Assembly: GCA_003024175.1 (NCBI GenBank)
Contig: MDYQ01000421.1
Location: 62,001-126,000 of the forward strand
Direction of reading: 5' to 3'
Length of the DNA: 64,000 bases
DNA from: Planoprotostelium fungivorum
Taxonomy: Eukaryota; Evosea; Variosea; Cavosteliida; Cavosteliaceae
The notes beneath the pieces were generated by a model. That model was given only the letters and a program-made list of their open reading frames with translations. It had not been told where the DNA came from and did not search any database. This document shows, in pieces, positions 39,884 through 51,706 of the stretch. The translations under genes and the position numbers were made by a program. The number at the start of each line of letters is the position of its first letter. Positions within the stretch are counted from its first letter, which is position 1.

Positions 39884-42800
39884 TTACATGTACATCGAGT
39901 TCACGTTCGCTCCCCTTCCATCCTTCTCTAATTCCTCCTTGCACGCCGCCTCCAGCTCGCTCTGTAAGATCCCCACGTCCTTCTGTCCCTCCCTCCTGCT
40001 TCTCAGAGCAGCCCTCGTGGCCGCTCGGATGACACAGGATTTGATCTGTCCACCGGAAAAGTTGTAACGATTGGCCAAGTCTCCCAACTTGACGGAAGCA
40101 TCCAGAGGACATTCTTTCGGGATGAGCTTACGCCACAAGCTGACTCTTTCGGCTGCGGCTGGTATCTCAAATTCGACGACGAATTTGATTCGACTGAGAG
40201 AGGTGAGAAGAGAGAAGATAGAGAAGACAGAGGGGAGAAGAGAGAGAAGACAGAGGGGAGAAGAGAGAAGAGAGAGACGTACCGAAAGAAGGCAGGATCG
40301 ATCTCGCTGATGAGATTAGAAGAGAGAATGACGATGCCCTTGTAGTGTTCCATGTGATACAAGAGGAGACCGGTGCCTTGGTTCGAATACCTTTGAACGT
40401 GAGTGGATGAATGTTACTTCAGCTTCTCACTTGTCGGTCGATGTGACGACGGCAGTACGGCGGCCAAAGATGGCATCTGCTTCGTCAAAGAAGAGAACAG
40501 CGTCGTTAGCCTGTGCCTCTTCGAAGATGCTGTTGATGTTCTTGCCTGTGTCGCCCACCCACTTTGACACGAGCTCGCCCGTGTTGACAAACTTGAGTGG
40601 CTTGCCAGTAGAGAAGGCAACTGCCTCGGCTGCCAGTGTCTTTCCTGTTCCAGGTGGTCCTGTTGTCTCTGTCAGTGTCTCGTTCTATATCTCTTCTGTG
40701 TGCTACTGATTTCGATCGATCGACATAGATAGATGGAAAGAGAGAGGAGAAGAAGAGAAGAGGAAGACTACCCCAGAAGAGAACAGAGTTAGCCTTGTCT
40801 TGACCCATGATCTTGTCAAAGCCCCACTGTCCATACAGAATCTGTCTCGCCTTCTCATATTCCACCACCGACTGCAACTGCTCCAGCTTGGCCTTTGATA
40901 ACACGAGAGACTCCAATCCCTGAGTGGGCACGACCCTGTGCTCGAAATCGATCATTCTCAATCTTCCCCTCAGTTGAAGTCTGGCACCGGCCTCGAAGTC
41001 TTCCTGCCTTACGGTTGCTTCCTTCTCACCGTCACGACTGACGGACATGGACAGAGCAGATAAGATGGCATTCTTGATGAGGCCACCGGTTAATTCGAAA
41101 TTCATGGCCAGATCGGATAAGATGACGTCGTCGGCTAATTTCATACCGCTGGGGATGTTGTTCCTCCAGATCGATTCTCTGTGTAGAGTTAAGAGGATTG
41201 AGAGAGAGGAAAAGTGTAACGAGAGATGGAAAAAGCAAGAGACGGACCTGAGGATGGGATCTGGCTTGATGAACTCGATGGCTAGGGTGATACGTCTGTG
41301 CATGGCTTCGTCTAGATCGTATGCTCTGTTTGTGGCCATGATGACAAGACCGTCGTGTCTCTCGATCTCTGTCAGCAGTGTGTTGACCTGTCTCTACATC
41401 AGCTCTTTCCTGTTCTTTCTTCTCATTCATATGTGATGATGATGAAGATGATGAGATGAGTGATACTCACATCAGAGCTGCCGAATTCTCTAGATTCAAA
41501 GATACTTTCGCACTCGTCGAAGAAGAGAATGGCATCGTTGATCTTTGCCTCGCGGAAGATGAACTTGAGACTCTCTCCTGCTGACATCTTGCCCAGTGAT
41601 GGAAAGTTGATCAGCAGCAGACGCTTGTTCATGTGATTGGCTATGGCGTTCGCTACCATCGTCTTGCCTGTGCCAGATGCTCCAAAGAACAGCATGACAA
41701 TGCCACTTCCATATGTCAGTGTCTCTTCGAATCCTGTCCTCTCACGTCAGCTCTTCTTCTATTTCTCACTGTTCATTATATCCATATTCATCTATACTAG
41801 ACACATCTATATCTTTGTATCATATACGTATGAGAATGTAACATAGAGAGAGAAGAAAGAGAGAAGAAAGAGAGGTCACCCATGCGCTTGCGAGCTCGCT
41901 TGAAAGAGTCAAAGTTTTCCACAGTCGACAAGATCAGCTTCTTCACTTCTGCGCTCAGCACTACTTGTTCCAGCTTCACCTTTGGCAGATACAGATGCGA
42001 TCCTTCCACTAGCTCGCTGAACTCACTGTCTATACCCTGCCATACGTCACCCTCTCCCGCCCAAATCTTCTCCCGCCAAAATTCTCACCATGATGAATTC
42101 AGACATTCTTCTGTCCAATTTGACACTAGCGTGCAGTAGATTGACATCGAGAGCCGAACCACCGATAATCAATATGATTCCATCCTTGATCAATTTACTG
42201 TTCTACAACGAGTCAAAAAAATTCCCGCCAAAATGATCACCTTGTAAAAGTATTTACGGTGCTTGATTTGATCCGCCATCTTCTTCTTGAATGTACGAAT
42301 GAGATGACCAACGTTGAGATTACTGTATCCCAAATTTTGAATTGTAGGCGAGAAAGAAGCTGACACCAAACACAACACGACGTTCCTCTCGAATTCGTCG
42401 AGACCTGCCCGAGATGTCATTGAAAACTCGATGAAAACTCGGATAAATTCACCTCTCAGCTGACACAGCCGTTCTAATCTGGGCTGCCAGGGTCCAGCCT
42501 CTCTCGTCATGTCTAATCGAACCTGACACTTCCTCGCGATCGTCTTCGATTGAGCTTTTGTCGTCCTACACTTGACTTGCTGCTGCACGTCGGCATGCAT
42601 GTCTCTCCAAGAGGAAGCCTGATGACGTCACGACAAGTCATGCCACGTCATCACCCACCTTGTCCCTCTCTATGCTCTGCTCGATGGTGGATAGCTGAAA
42701 GAGTGAAGCGATTCTCTTCGCTTCCGTCTGCAGATAGTCGAGATCGTTTCTGTAGGCTGCGATCGGTATGTCGTCTAGATTTTCACCGTCAGAGGTGGTG

Positions 42801-43948
42801 GAGGCTTCTGCAGAGGGTGGTGCTGCCTCTTCACTCTTCAACTTGGAAAAATCGAATGGATCTTCTTCAAAGGAAACTTGTCTCTTCGAAGTGTCTATAT
42901 GTGTATCTGTTGGAGGTTCGGTGGTGGGAGGTGGTGATGGATCGTGATGGAGATCGGTTTCGATGATGTCATCGTGAACTTGTTTCGCTTCGGTGGGTTG
43001 GATGTCTTCCGGGGGTGTGTCTACTTCCTTCTTCTCTTGTGACTCGTTCTTCTTCTCCTCTTCTAAAATCTTCGACGATGTCATTCCATGATGCATGTGA
43101 CGAGATGGATGTGATGTCGTACCTGATTCAAGATGGTGCCGTCGAAACGTAAGAGGTGCTCTTCTGTGAGAGGCACCTCTAAAAGGGCCAAGTGGAAGTT
43201 GTACTGCAACTCGAGAGCGGCCTCAAATGGTCGATTGGGGTCGATATACTCGAAGAAGTTTTCCTTCATGTGGGGTCTCGTTACATCGAGAAAATTGGCT
43301 CTCTCAAACAGGTTCATCTCTAAAGATGGGTCATGCGTCTGCGTCGGACGTGTCTGTGTCGTCACTCACTGACTTTCTCGGCGAGGATCTCGGCCGATTG
43401 GTTCTGACTGGTCGAACTCACGAGTGATTCCATCACACGTCTCTCCTTGAGAGTGAGATCGAGTTTGTCTGTAGAGATAAGTGAGTCATTTGTGTCGAAT
43501 GAAGATGGTCTCACCCAGATATCTCTCCAATCTGGGCTTTGGATCGGTGATTTGGAGTTTCTTCTCCTTCTTCTGTTCCATCGCAGACACCAACTCTCTG
43601 TATATCTCACGTAGGCTGAGAGCTGGGGCACAGTCGATGCTATCTTTTACCATCTTTGTCAACAAGGGTTGTTCGAGTGCAGTAGATCCTGTCTGTGCAG
43701 TTGAACGAAGTTGATCAAGGATCACAAGGAACTGTTCGTATGAGAAGGTGTATCGGTGTGATTATCATCACCTCTACGTATTCCTCCGTGCTTGCGAATG
43801 GTTGGTTCTCATCGGACAAGACGTGCTTCTTAGCCTTCTCAGACAGGACCTTCAGCACTTGGACCGCTGTTGGATCCGCATTGGATACCACCGGCGTATG
43901 AGATTCTTCCTCGGCCAATCGGATGAATTCATCTAGATTCTGTCCCAT
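39884..43948 (-). CDS. Double-AAA ATPase, gene A
   Basis: ATPase with two AAA modules. ATG at 43948 opens MGQNLDEFIRLAEEES. A long N-terminal region of unknown fold follows, with LTKMVKDSIDCAPALSLREI, an acidic/Ser-rich spacer and RTTKAQSKTIARKCQVRLDM. AAA module 1: Walker A GASGTGKTMVANAIA, Walker B DAILFFDECESIF, sensor-like IMATNRAYDLDEAMHRRI. AAA module 2: Walker A GPPGTGKTLAAEAVA, Walker B DAVLFFDEADAIFGRR, then VILSSNLISEIDPAFFRR. Both modules have intact nucleotide-binding motifs, suggesting an active unfoldase-like enzyme. Target and location are unknown. It lies head to head with its paralog gene B; the AAA core is almost identical between them, introns included, while both ends differ. 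Confidence 0.88.
42071..42082 (-). promoter_or_regulatory. E2F-like motif in AAA gene A intron
   Basis: ATTTTGGCGGGA on the minus strand just after the intron donor that follows RRMSEFIM. The corresponding intron of gene B has the same motif at 45983, so this pair may be inherited from the duplication. Confidence 0.3.
42223..42234 (-). promoter_or_regulatory. E2F-like motif in a second AAA gene A intron
   Basis: ATTTTGGCGGGA on the minus strand in the intron after HRKYFYK, a different intron from the copy at 42071. The same intron also contains CTACAACGAG at 42203. Confidence 0.3.
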
Positions 43949-44162
43949 CTTCTTCTGTTGTGCTTTCGAAATGTTTCTCCCCTGTCCCTGTGATCAGGAA
44001 GGTCGTGAGCCGAAAATGTTCTCCTTTCCCTGAATGGTGTGTCTACATTATGGACGTGTGGTTCACACGCAATGCAATTATGTCTACGCTGCTGTTCGGT
44101 GAATGTCATTCCAGGCATTTGAGATTGTGAGCCGAGAGAGACACATTACACACACGAGGGAG
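43949..44162. promoter_or_regulatory. Bidirectional promoter at the centre of the inverted AAA pair
   Basis: Only about 214 bases separate the ATG codons of the two divergent AAA genes, so both promoters must lie here or overlap the coding starts. An upstream in-frame ATG for gene B occurs at 44103, which would lengthen its N-terminus by 20 residues. I see no long perfect palindrome at the centre. Confidence 0.5.
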
Positions 44163-47100
44163 ATGGAGAGGCTCTTTGAAATCGCGGAGAAGCAGGGGAA
44201 GGTTGAGATGGAGATGTTGAAGGAGGCCGAGTTGGTTCAAGTCTTGAAAGTCCTTCCGCCATACATCTTGAGGCAGCTGGATAGCGATCCTTCCGTTCCT
44301 TATACCAGTGAAGAGGAATACCTCGAGGTGAGCGAAGGTCATGCAGAGATGGGATGTCTAAACGTGACTCGAGGTTCCTCGATCCATCGCATGGTTGAGA
44401 GGCAATCTCATGGCGTACGATACTACCGTCACGGATGCTTTCATCAGCTCCACTCGAGAGGGTCGACCAGATGTCGTATACACCCGTGGAATGATCATCC
44501 TCCTCAGAGGTATCATCGAGAAGCTCTCTCAGATCAAGAAATCTAAGTTGGCAGTCACAGAACCAAGCAAGCGACCTCGAATGGTTCGCGTCTTTGGTGA
44601 GTCATTCCATTCGAAATCCAATCGCACCATTGACACTCGTCCAGAGAAATTAGAGTTGACCGAGAAAGAAGAGGGCGCAATGGAGTTGGCACTCTTTCAG
44701 AGGTATTCCAACATCGTGTCCATGGGTCCATCTTTAGGTAAGCCACCACCTTCACCTCTCCTCTCACTCATCCTCTCCAGGCATGTCCATCATCGAGATG
44801 ATCAAGGCCAGTGATCCACAGAGGAACTACGTCAAACAGAATTTCTTCGACTACTACGACAGCAACAAGCCCCTCTACAACAGTTGGAGTATGTCTGCCA
44901 ACATCACCAACGCCCTCATGGGCCTTCCCATCAGCCAAGAAGACCTCTTACGACTAGATGGTACCGCCGTCCACGAGGTGAGAGATAGAATAGGCGGGAG
45001 ATTCGAATTTCAAACAGGTCCTCCAAGAGGAGATGGGACTGACCGAGAGCACGGACGCCCTGGTGAACCCAAACTACAACGAGCCAGAAAACGACGAAGA
45101 CAACGTCGACGTCTCTCCCGAGGAGGACTCTGAAGGTGAAATTTCCGCGAGATCTCCGTGAAATCTATCTCACTCTTCTCTTCAGAATTGGACTTGTCCC
45201 AATTCATCAAGAGTCAAATCGAATTAGAGAAGAACATGGCACCCTCCACAGAAGAGACCAACACGAACGACATCGAAGAGTCAGAAGACGACACCATCCC
45301 CCTCACACCTTACACCGAGGACCTCGACTACCTACAGACCGAGAGCAAGAGAATCCACGCCATCCTGCAGGTGACGTGTGATGACGTCACGATTCGTCAT
45401 CAACATTCGCAGGTGGCCGAGATCGATCGATCGATCAAGTCGAATCGCTCGGCCAACTACGACGATCAACAGCAGAACATGAGACAGAGACAGCTGAAGG
45501 CAAAGAGTAAAGAGATCACCAGGGCATGTGCCAAACGTCTCAAGTCCACGAGAGAAGCTGGACCTTGGTTACCCAGATTGGAGAGGATGATCCAGATCAG
45601 AGGTAAGACTTTTCCGAGAAATTTCCTTGTCGACACGATGCAGGGTTCGATCAGTACGAGAGAGACATTCTCATCACGCTCATCGCCTCCAATTTCTCTA
45701 CGCACCTGGAGAATATGGGATACAGTTCAGGTATGAGTGTGAGCAATCTCATCACCAGCTTCACGAGCGATCTCGAGCAACAGATCCACCGAAGGAAATA
45801 CTTTTACAAGGGGGCGAGATTAGTGAAAGAAGGTGTTGATCGTCGTGTCACGATGATGAGATGATGAACTGATGGATGAAAGGTATCATATGTATGACTG
45901 GAGGTACCGCTTTAGACGACGATCTGATGTCTGCATATGTTACCATCGATCGCAGAATGATCGAATTTATTCTGGTGAGAATATTTTGGCGGGAAACAGA
46001 ATGACGTGGGGCAGGGTATAGACAGTGAGTTCAGCGAGCTAGTGGAAGGATCGCATCTGTATCTGCCAAAGGTGAAGCTGGAACAAGTAGTGCTGAGCGC
46101 AGAAGTGAAGAAGCTGATCTTGTCGACTGTGGAAAACTTTGACTCTTTCAAGCGAGCTCGCAAGCGCATGGGTGACCTCTCTTTCTTCTCTCTTTCTTCT
46201 CTCTCTATGTTACATTCTCATACGTATATGATACAAAGATATAGATGTTTCTAGTATAGTTGAATATATAATGGATGGTGTGAGATAGAAGAGCTGACGT
46301 GAGGACAGGATTCGAAGAGACACTGACATACGGGAGTGGCATAGTCATGCTGTTCTTTGGAGCATCTGGCACAGGCAAGACGATGGTAGCGAACGCCATA
46401 GCCAATCACATGAACAAGCGTCTGCTGCTGATCAACTTTCCATCACTGGGCAAGATGTCAGCAGGAGAGAGTCTCAAGTTCATCTTCCGCGAGGCAAAGA
46501 TCAACGATGCCATTCTCTTCTTCGACGAGTGCGAGGGCATTTTTGAATCTAGAGAGTTTGGTAGCTCTGATGTGAGTATCACTCATCACATGATCACATC
46601 ATCTACATCATCTGATCATCGTGTTGAACGAAACGAAAGAACAGGAAAGAGCTGACATAGAGACAGGTCAACACACTGCTGACAGAGATCGAGAGACACG
46701 ACGGTCTGGTCATCATGGCCACAAACAGAGCATACGATCTAGACGAAGCCATGCACAGACGTATCACCCTAGCCATCGAGTTCATCAAGCCAGATCCCAT
46801 TCTCAGGTCCGTCTCACTACCTCTCAACTCTCCATCATAATCGTTCAACGATTTCGACCCTCTCAACCCTACACAGAGAATCGATCTGGAGGAACAACAT
46901 CCCCAGCGGTATGAAATTAGCCGACGACGTCATATTATCCGATCTGGCCATGAACTTTGAATTGACCGGTGGCCTCATCAAGAACGCCATCTTATCTGCT
47001 CTGTCCATTGCCGTCAGTCGTGACGGTGAGAAGGAGGCAACCGTAAGGCAGGAAGATTTTGAGGCCGGTGCCAGACTTCAACTGAGGGGAAGATTGAGAA

Positions 47101-48127
47101 TGATCGATTTCGAGCACAGGGTCGTGCCCACTCAGGGATTGGAGTCTCTCGTGTTATCAAAGGCCAAGCTGGAGCAGTTGCAGTCGGTGGTGGAATATGA
47201 GAAGGCGAGACAGATACTGTATGGACAGTGGGGCTTTGACAAGATCATGGGTCAAGACAAGGCTAATTCTGTTCTCTTCTGGGGTAGTCTTCCTCTTCTC
47301 TTCTTCTCCTCTTTCTGTCTATCTATGTCGATCGATCGAAAGCACTAGCATACAGAAGAGATATAGAACGAGGCTGACAGAGACAACAGGACCACCTGGA
47401 ACAGGGAAGACGCTGGCAGCCGAGGCAGTTGCCTTCTCTACCGGCAAGCCACTCAAGTTTGTCAACACAGGCGAGCTCGTGTCAAAGTGGGTAGGCGATA
47501 CAGGCAAGAACATCAACAGCATCTTCGAAGAGGCACAGGCTAACGACGCTGTTCTCTTCTTTGACGAAGCAGATGCCATCTTTGGCCGCCGTACTGCCGT
47601 CACCGGCTCCACCGACAAGTGAGAGATAGAGCATCATTATCTATATACTCACACTTGGACAGAGAGGCCAATCAAGACACCGGTCTACTGTTATATCACA
47701 TGGAACACTACAAGGGCATCGTCATTCTCTCTTCTAATCTCATCAGCGAGATCGATCCTGCCTTCTTTCGGTGCGTCCCTTTCTTCTCTTCTCTCTTCTC
47801 TATTCTCTTCTCTCTTCTCTTCTCACTTCTCTCAGTCGAATCAAATTCGTTATAGAATTTGTCATTCCGGGAGCGAAAGAGAGAGTGACTCTGTGGCGTA
47901 AGTTGATTCCCAGCGAATGCCCCGTGGAGGAAGAGCTCAATTTGGAGGCTCTGGCCAGGCGTCACGAGTTCACCGGTGGACAGATCAAGATGGCCATCAT
48001 TCGTGCGGCATCGAAGGCTTCTCTGAGGGAAGAGAACCAGAGGATCACGTCGAGCGATTTGGAGGAAGCGGCGTTGGAAGAGGAGAGGAAGCAAGGACAG
48101 ACGTCACACACGTCGTTGTATGCATAA
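44163..48127 (+). CDS. Double-AAA ATPase, gene B
   Basis: Paralog of gene A on the opposite strand. ATG at 44163 opens MERLFEIAEKQGKVEMEM; an alternative in-frame start is at 44103. The N-terminal region has the same plan as gene A but is strongly diverged (LVQVLKVLPPYILRQLDSDP, LPISQEDLLRLDGTAVHE, GYSSGMSVSNLITSFTSD). AAA module 1: GASGTGKTMVANAIA and DAILFFDECEGIF, with Gly for the Ser of gene A after the Walker B glutamates. AAA module 2: GPPGTGKTLAAEAVA and DAVLFFDEADAIFGRR. The C-terminal lid region diverges again (FVIEFVIPGAKERVTLWRKL) and the protein ends TSHTSLYA. From about 46.0 to 47.8 kb the DNA is nearly identical to gene A, introns included. Confidence 0.88.
45983..45994 (+). promoter_or_regulatory. 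E2F-like motif in AAA gene B intron
   Basis: ATTTTGGCGGGA eight bases into the intron that precedes GIDSEFSEL; homologous to the gene A copy at 42071. Confidence 0.3.
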
Positions 48128-48202
48128 AGATATATTGGTTGTCTAGGTCTCTTGTAATCTGATCCGCTGAGAGGGAGCATTCGGGCCATTTATTCGTTCT
48201 CT

Positions 48203-49343
48203 TTAACATTTGGCCACCAGCTCGTCATATTCAGCAGTGGTGACTGAAAAAGGAAGGGAGTGACCATAAGTCCAAGCTTTTCCAGTCTGGCTGATAGGCA
48301 CCCGAGTGGATGATAGGATCGATCTAGCACCTGAGACACGTTAGCCTCATACAACTCCCCATAACCATATACAATGGTCTCACCATCCTCTGCAGACCTA
48401 GGTCCTTGGTGGTAAGTCAGATCAGTGGCACAGTAGCCTGGACAGACGAGAGAAAGAGAGATTCCTTCCGACATCTCAGACATCTCTGCAGTTTCACAAG
48501 ATCTCACCCTTTGGCTTGATCTTCTGAGCTAGCGCTCTTGCGTACACGTTCAAGAACATCTTTGACATTCCGTAATCTCCGTAAAACTTGGCGTGAGCGT
48601 CACCGTACAGGGTAGTGTAGTCGTCTGGCGTAATACTTAGGTGTCATCACGTCCACTCGCTCACTCTTGTCCGCTGCAGCGTAGTAGTCCTGCACCAGTT
48701 GTTCGAACTCGTCGTGACTGATGTCATCTCGATCAAACTTTTCCTTCGTTTGAGGTGGAACAGCGCCCAGACACAGGGATGCGAGACCACTAGTAACCTC
48801 TACCAAGTGAGCGTCTCTAGACTTTTCGAGCAGAGGAATGAAGGCCTCATCTGCTGTCTGTGTAGTGGTGAGTCCGATCGTTGCGATGATGATGAATGAA
48901 GGACTCACAGCAGTTCCAAAGATGTTGGTAGCGAAGATAGTTCTGGCGTCCGAGGTTGCTATGGCTGCGCTGCTGATGAGAACGTCGAGCCTTCCGTAGG
49001 TGGATCTGCATAAAGTGAGTTGAGATGACTCGTCGTGTTTGAACCCACTCCACATGTTGAGCCGCCTTCTCGATGCTAGCCTTATCAGTGAGGTCGAATG
49101 CGATGACCTTTTGTTCAGATCAGTCAAGACACGTTTGATGTCTCTGTTCACCTCCAACAAGTTTCCCTCTGCAATGGACGGTACCAACTCTTGGATGACT
49201 CTCTTCGATGTCTCTACCGATCTCACACCAGCAATGACGACCTGATCCCTCTCTTCTGTCAAGAGGATCTTGACGGCTTGTAAGGCAAGACCTCTTCCAC
49301 CTCCGCTGATAAAGACGATTCTCTTGTTCTCGAAAGAAGGCAT
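48203..49343 (-). CDS. Short-chain dehydrogenase/reductase, carbonyl reductase-like
   Basis: NAD(P)-dependent oxidoreductase, likely cytosolic, closest in pattern to CBR1. ATG at 49343 opens MPSFENKRIVFISGGGRGLA with the nucleotide-binding glycine motif. Correct splicing gives VIAFDLTDKASIEKAAQHVE then STYGRLDVLISSAAIA; the usual NNAG is replaced by SSAA. The catalytic triad is visible as Ser in EVTSGLAS and Tyr/Lys in YGMSKMF. Later comes SLVCPGYCATDLTYHQGP, parallel to the CBR1 CCPGWVRTDM region, then EDGARSILSSTRVP and the end YDELVAKC-stop. Six exons with short GT-AG introns, all in phase. The long insert between the Ser and Tyr sites is also typical of carbonyl reductases. Substrate unknown. 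Confidence 0.87.
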
Positions 49344-49825
49344 GCTGTTGTGTTGTCTAGATGTGTGACTGAATGGATATGGTCTCAGCTATACGAAGAT
49401 GCATCGTCGGCGACGCCGGGCATCGGGACCGCGCGGATATTCCGGTGTCGATGATACCACGATCGCGTCATCAGGCAATATTACCTTCTGACTTCAACTT
49501 GAATCTCCTTTGGATTCTTGTATCGTCACCACCTCTGAGCTCCTTGTACGATAAGAATCTCAACTGCCTGTGTGATCCCGCATAGGAAGGTCCCGACTCA
49601 TCACAACAAGAGCTAGGTGACTCTCATCTTACTGAAAGACACGCTGAGGAAGACGATCAAGCCTAGTATCGTATTCAACATCATCACTCGGTGATTGTTC
49701 GCATGACCTTGAGTATTGCATAGGAAAGTCACATCGCATGGTTTTTGGTTTGGTCACAACAAGAGCTGAGATGACCTCTTCTCATCAAAAGACACGCTGA
49801 TGGAGAAGAATAAAAGACAACACAT
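49344..49825. other. Intergenic region with a diverged direct repeat
   Basis: About 480 bases between the SDR promoter side and the RagA 3' end. It holds two diverged copies of a unit of about 85-90 bases, described separately. No coding exon is supported. Confidence 0.5.
49580..49812. repeat. Two diverged direct repeats of about 85-90 bases
   Basis: Copy 1 from about 49580 and copy 2 from about 49719 share the ordered blocks GCATAGGAA, TCACAACAAGAGCT, TGAC, CTCAT and AAAGACACGCTGA, with substitutions and small length changes between. The shared block order argues for a tandem duplication of non-coding DNA or a small repeated RNA. No promoter or structure could be confirmed by eye. Confidence 0.65.
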
Positions 49826-51310
49826 TTATCGGAGGTACATGTTGTTACCGGCAGTCTCTTTCTCTCCGTTCTGAATGAATCTCTCGAAATGTCCTCTGGC
49901 CAGTTGAATGTTCAGTAAGGTGGCCGCTGGTTCTACACTCTATCAGCTGCTGCACGTAAAGGAAGATGATGAACTCACGGATGGTGAGGTCGGACATGAT
50001 GACCATCAGGTAAGTGTTGGTCGTGAATTCGTTGATGAATGCTGCGAAATGCGAGTTGCGAACCTGCTCGAGTCACGATAGCACTACCGCAGGTCATCAC
50101 CTCCATGGATTGAAATTGGGCCTGACTCTTCGAACAAGAGAGTTTGAACTGTTTGATGATGTTCGATATCTTCTCGAATCGATGGTGGTCTCTGTGTTCC
50201 CTTCTCGACGTGTGTGAGATCACGAGAAAGGTGGCTCTCTCGAATAAAACGACCTGTGAGGGATTAGAATGAAGAACGGTGAGTCAGATGTGTATGATGG
50301 AGACGGAATCAAATCGAATCAATTGCACCTCGTCGGCCTCGCAGATTTCGCAAAAGTTTTTGAGGTGAGCCTCCAAGCTTTCGATGTTGGGAATCATGGA
50401 GTAGACGATGGAGGACCAAGCCTTCGCGCGTGTCATTTTGGCGGGAACGGACCTATCACCCCCTCACCTTGTACAGTGTTTCGTCCCAGATGGAAGTTCT
50501 GAAGCATGTGATGTTGAGAGGAGAGGAGATCTTGACTAGTTCGGCTTCTTTGGTCTCGAACACCTCACATGACTTCAGAGATCATCGGGGATGAGAGGTA
50601 AGACGTGATGTAAATGAGGATGATGACGGCATCACCTGTTGCCGTTGATCTTCTGGTATCAGATCCATTTTGTGGATGAGACAGAATATCTTTGCATCTA
50701 CACTGTTTTCTTGTATGGCCTCCAGGCAAGACTTAAACATGTGGAGATCTTTCTGCACCTCCGATGAGTACATGCGGATGGGGCACGAACACATCACCTC
50801 TACATCTCGGTTCTCGACGTCAAAGATGTAGATGAGAACGGATACATTGGAAAAGATGTGATCGATCTGTGAAGAGAAATAGCTCTCCATGAACTTCTCT
50901 TGACTACATAGAGTTCAGACGATGTGAAGAAGAGCACAAATGATGAATGTACCCTCCACAATCCCACAGATTGAGAGCCAGGTTTCCGAGGAATCGAACG
51001 TGGGAGTTTTCGACATCGACTGTGATGCATTGTGAGTTTACGATTGGAAGAATTTAAAACACGCGGTGGCGATAAATAATTGATTGACTCACTGGTAGCT
51101 CCCAGTCGCATGGTGTCCCTGGCTGATAGACGATTAGATCAGATGATGGTTGATAAGCACATCGTGAAGACGATTCTCTCACCAATATAATTGGCAAAGA
51201 TGATAGACCTCATAGAGGTCTTTCCAGAGTTGCTTTTACCCATCAACAGAACCTATCTCCATCAAAAAAACAGCCGCACATCTTCCCTTCACCTTCTTTT
51301 TCAAACTCAT
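49826..51310 (-). CDS. RRAGA: RagA/Gtr1-type GTPase
   Basis: Small GTPase that, paired with a RagC-type partner on the lysosome or vacuole, signals amino-acid sufficiency to TORC1. ATG at 51310 opens MSLKKK, spliced to [18 protein letters not shown] with the P-loop. Further landmarks: [36 protein letters not shown] with the G3 motif, [20 protein letters not shown] for G4, and the C-terminal roadblock-type domain with [33 protein letters not shown] and [17 protein letters not shown]. Similarity to animal RagA is high from end to end. The stop lies at 49826. Several introns are 40-60 nt. Confidence 0.96.
50435..50446 (+). promoter_or_regulatory. E2F-like motif in RagA intron
   Basis: ATTTTGGCGGGA on the plus strand, so antisense to the RagA gene, within the intron between the exons encoding WSSIVYSM and SLYK/ETLYKA. 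Fifth exact copy of the motif in the window. Confidence 0.3.
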
Positions 51311-51706
51311 TTTCGCTGTGTGATGAGGTCTTCAAGGGGCTTTAGTTTCGGTTGATTCTTCTATTCTCAATCAGATGGCCTCATCCAGAGAAATTCTGGA
51401 TTCTACAACTTCGGTTACCGAGGGAACTTCGTGGGACGTTCAGCATGAGAGTCATGACGAAAGAGTTTTCATTATGTTATGAAATGGTTAACCTCTTGTT
51501 ATGATTGTGTTGTATGTATGTACACTGGTGAAGGTTTTGAGACGTATAATTAGACTGTCGTATCTACACAGATCGATCAACCATCACGAGGTGCATTGAG
51601 ATGGTACTTAACAGATTCAAATGGATAGTTATTATATCGAACAATCCGCGACGCTTCCTGACTGTCTCAATCGTGATCAATTGAACGTAGGCGTTATTCA
51701 CATTCT
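51311..51706. other. Intergenic region
   Basis: About 395 bases, AT-rich, between the RagA start and the Nudix 3' end, both on the minus strand. It should hold the RagA promoter. No exon or repeat is recognised. Confidence 0.4.

Larger units (their letters stand above)
39884..48127. repeat. Large inverted gene duplication (AAA genes A and B)
   Basis: Two arms of about 4 kb, centred near 44055, each holding one AAA gene transcribed outward. Outer and inner parts of the arms have diverged at the protein level. The middle of each arm, about 40290-42040 and 46010-47780, remains nearly identical in exons and introns, including the intron after FKRARKRMG. Confidence 0.85.

Noticed and set aside
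48960-49110. Apparent frameshift in the SDR gene between HV and STYGRLD
   Set aside because: A GTGGGT donor after CATGTGGA restores phase and gives HVESTYGRLDVL; the gene is intact.
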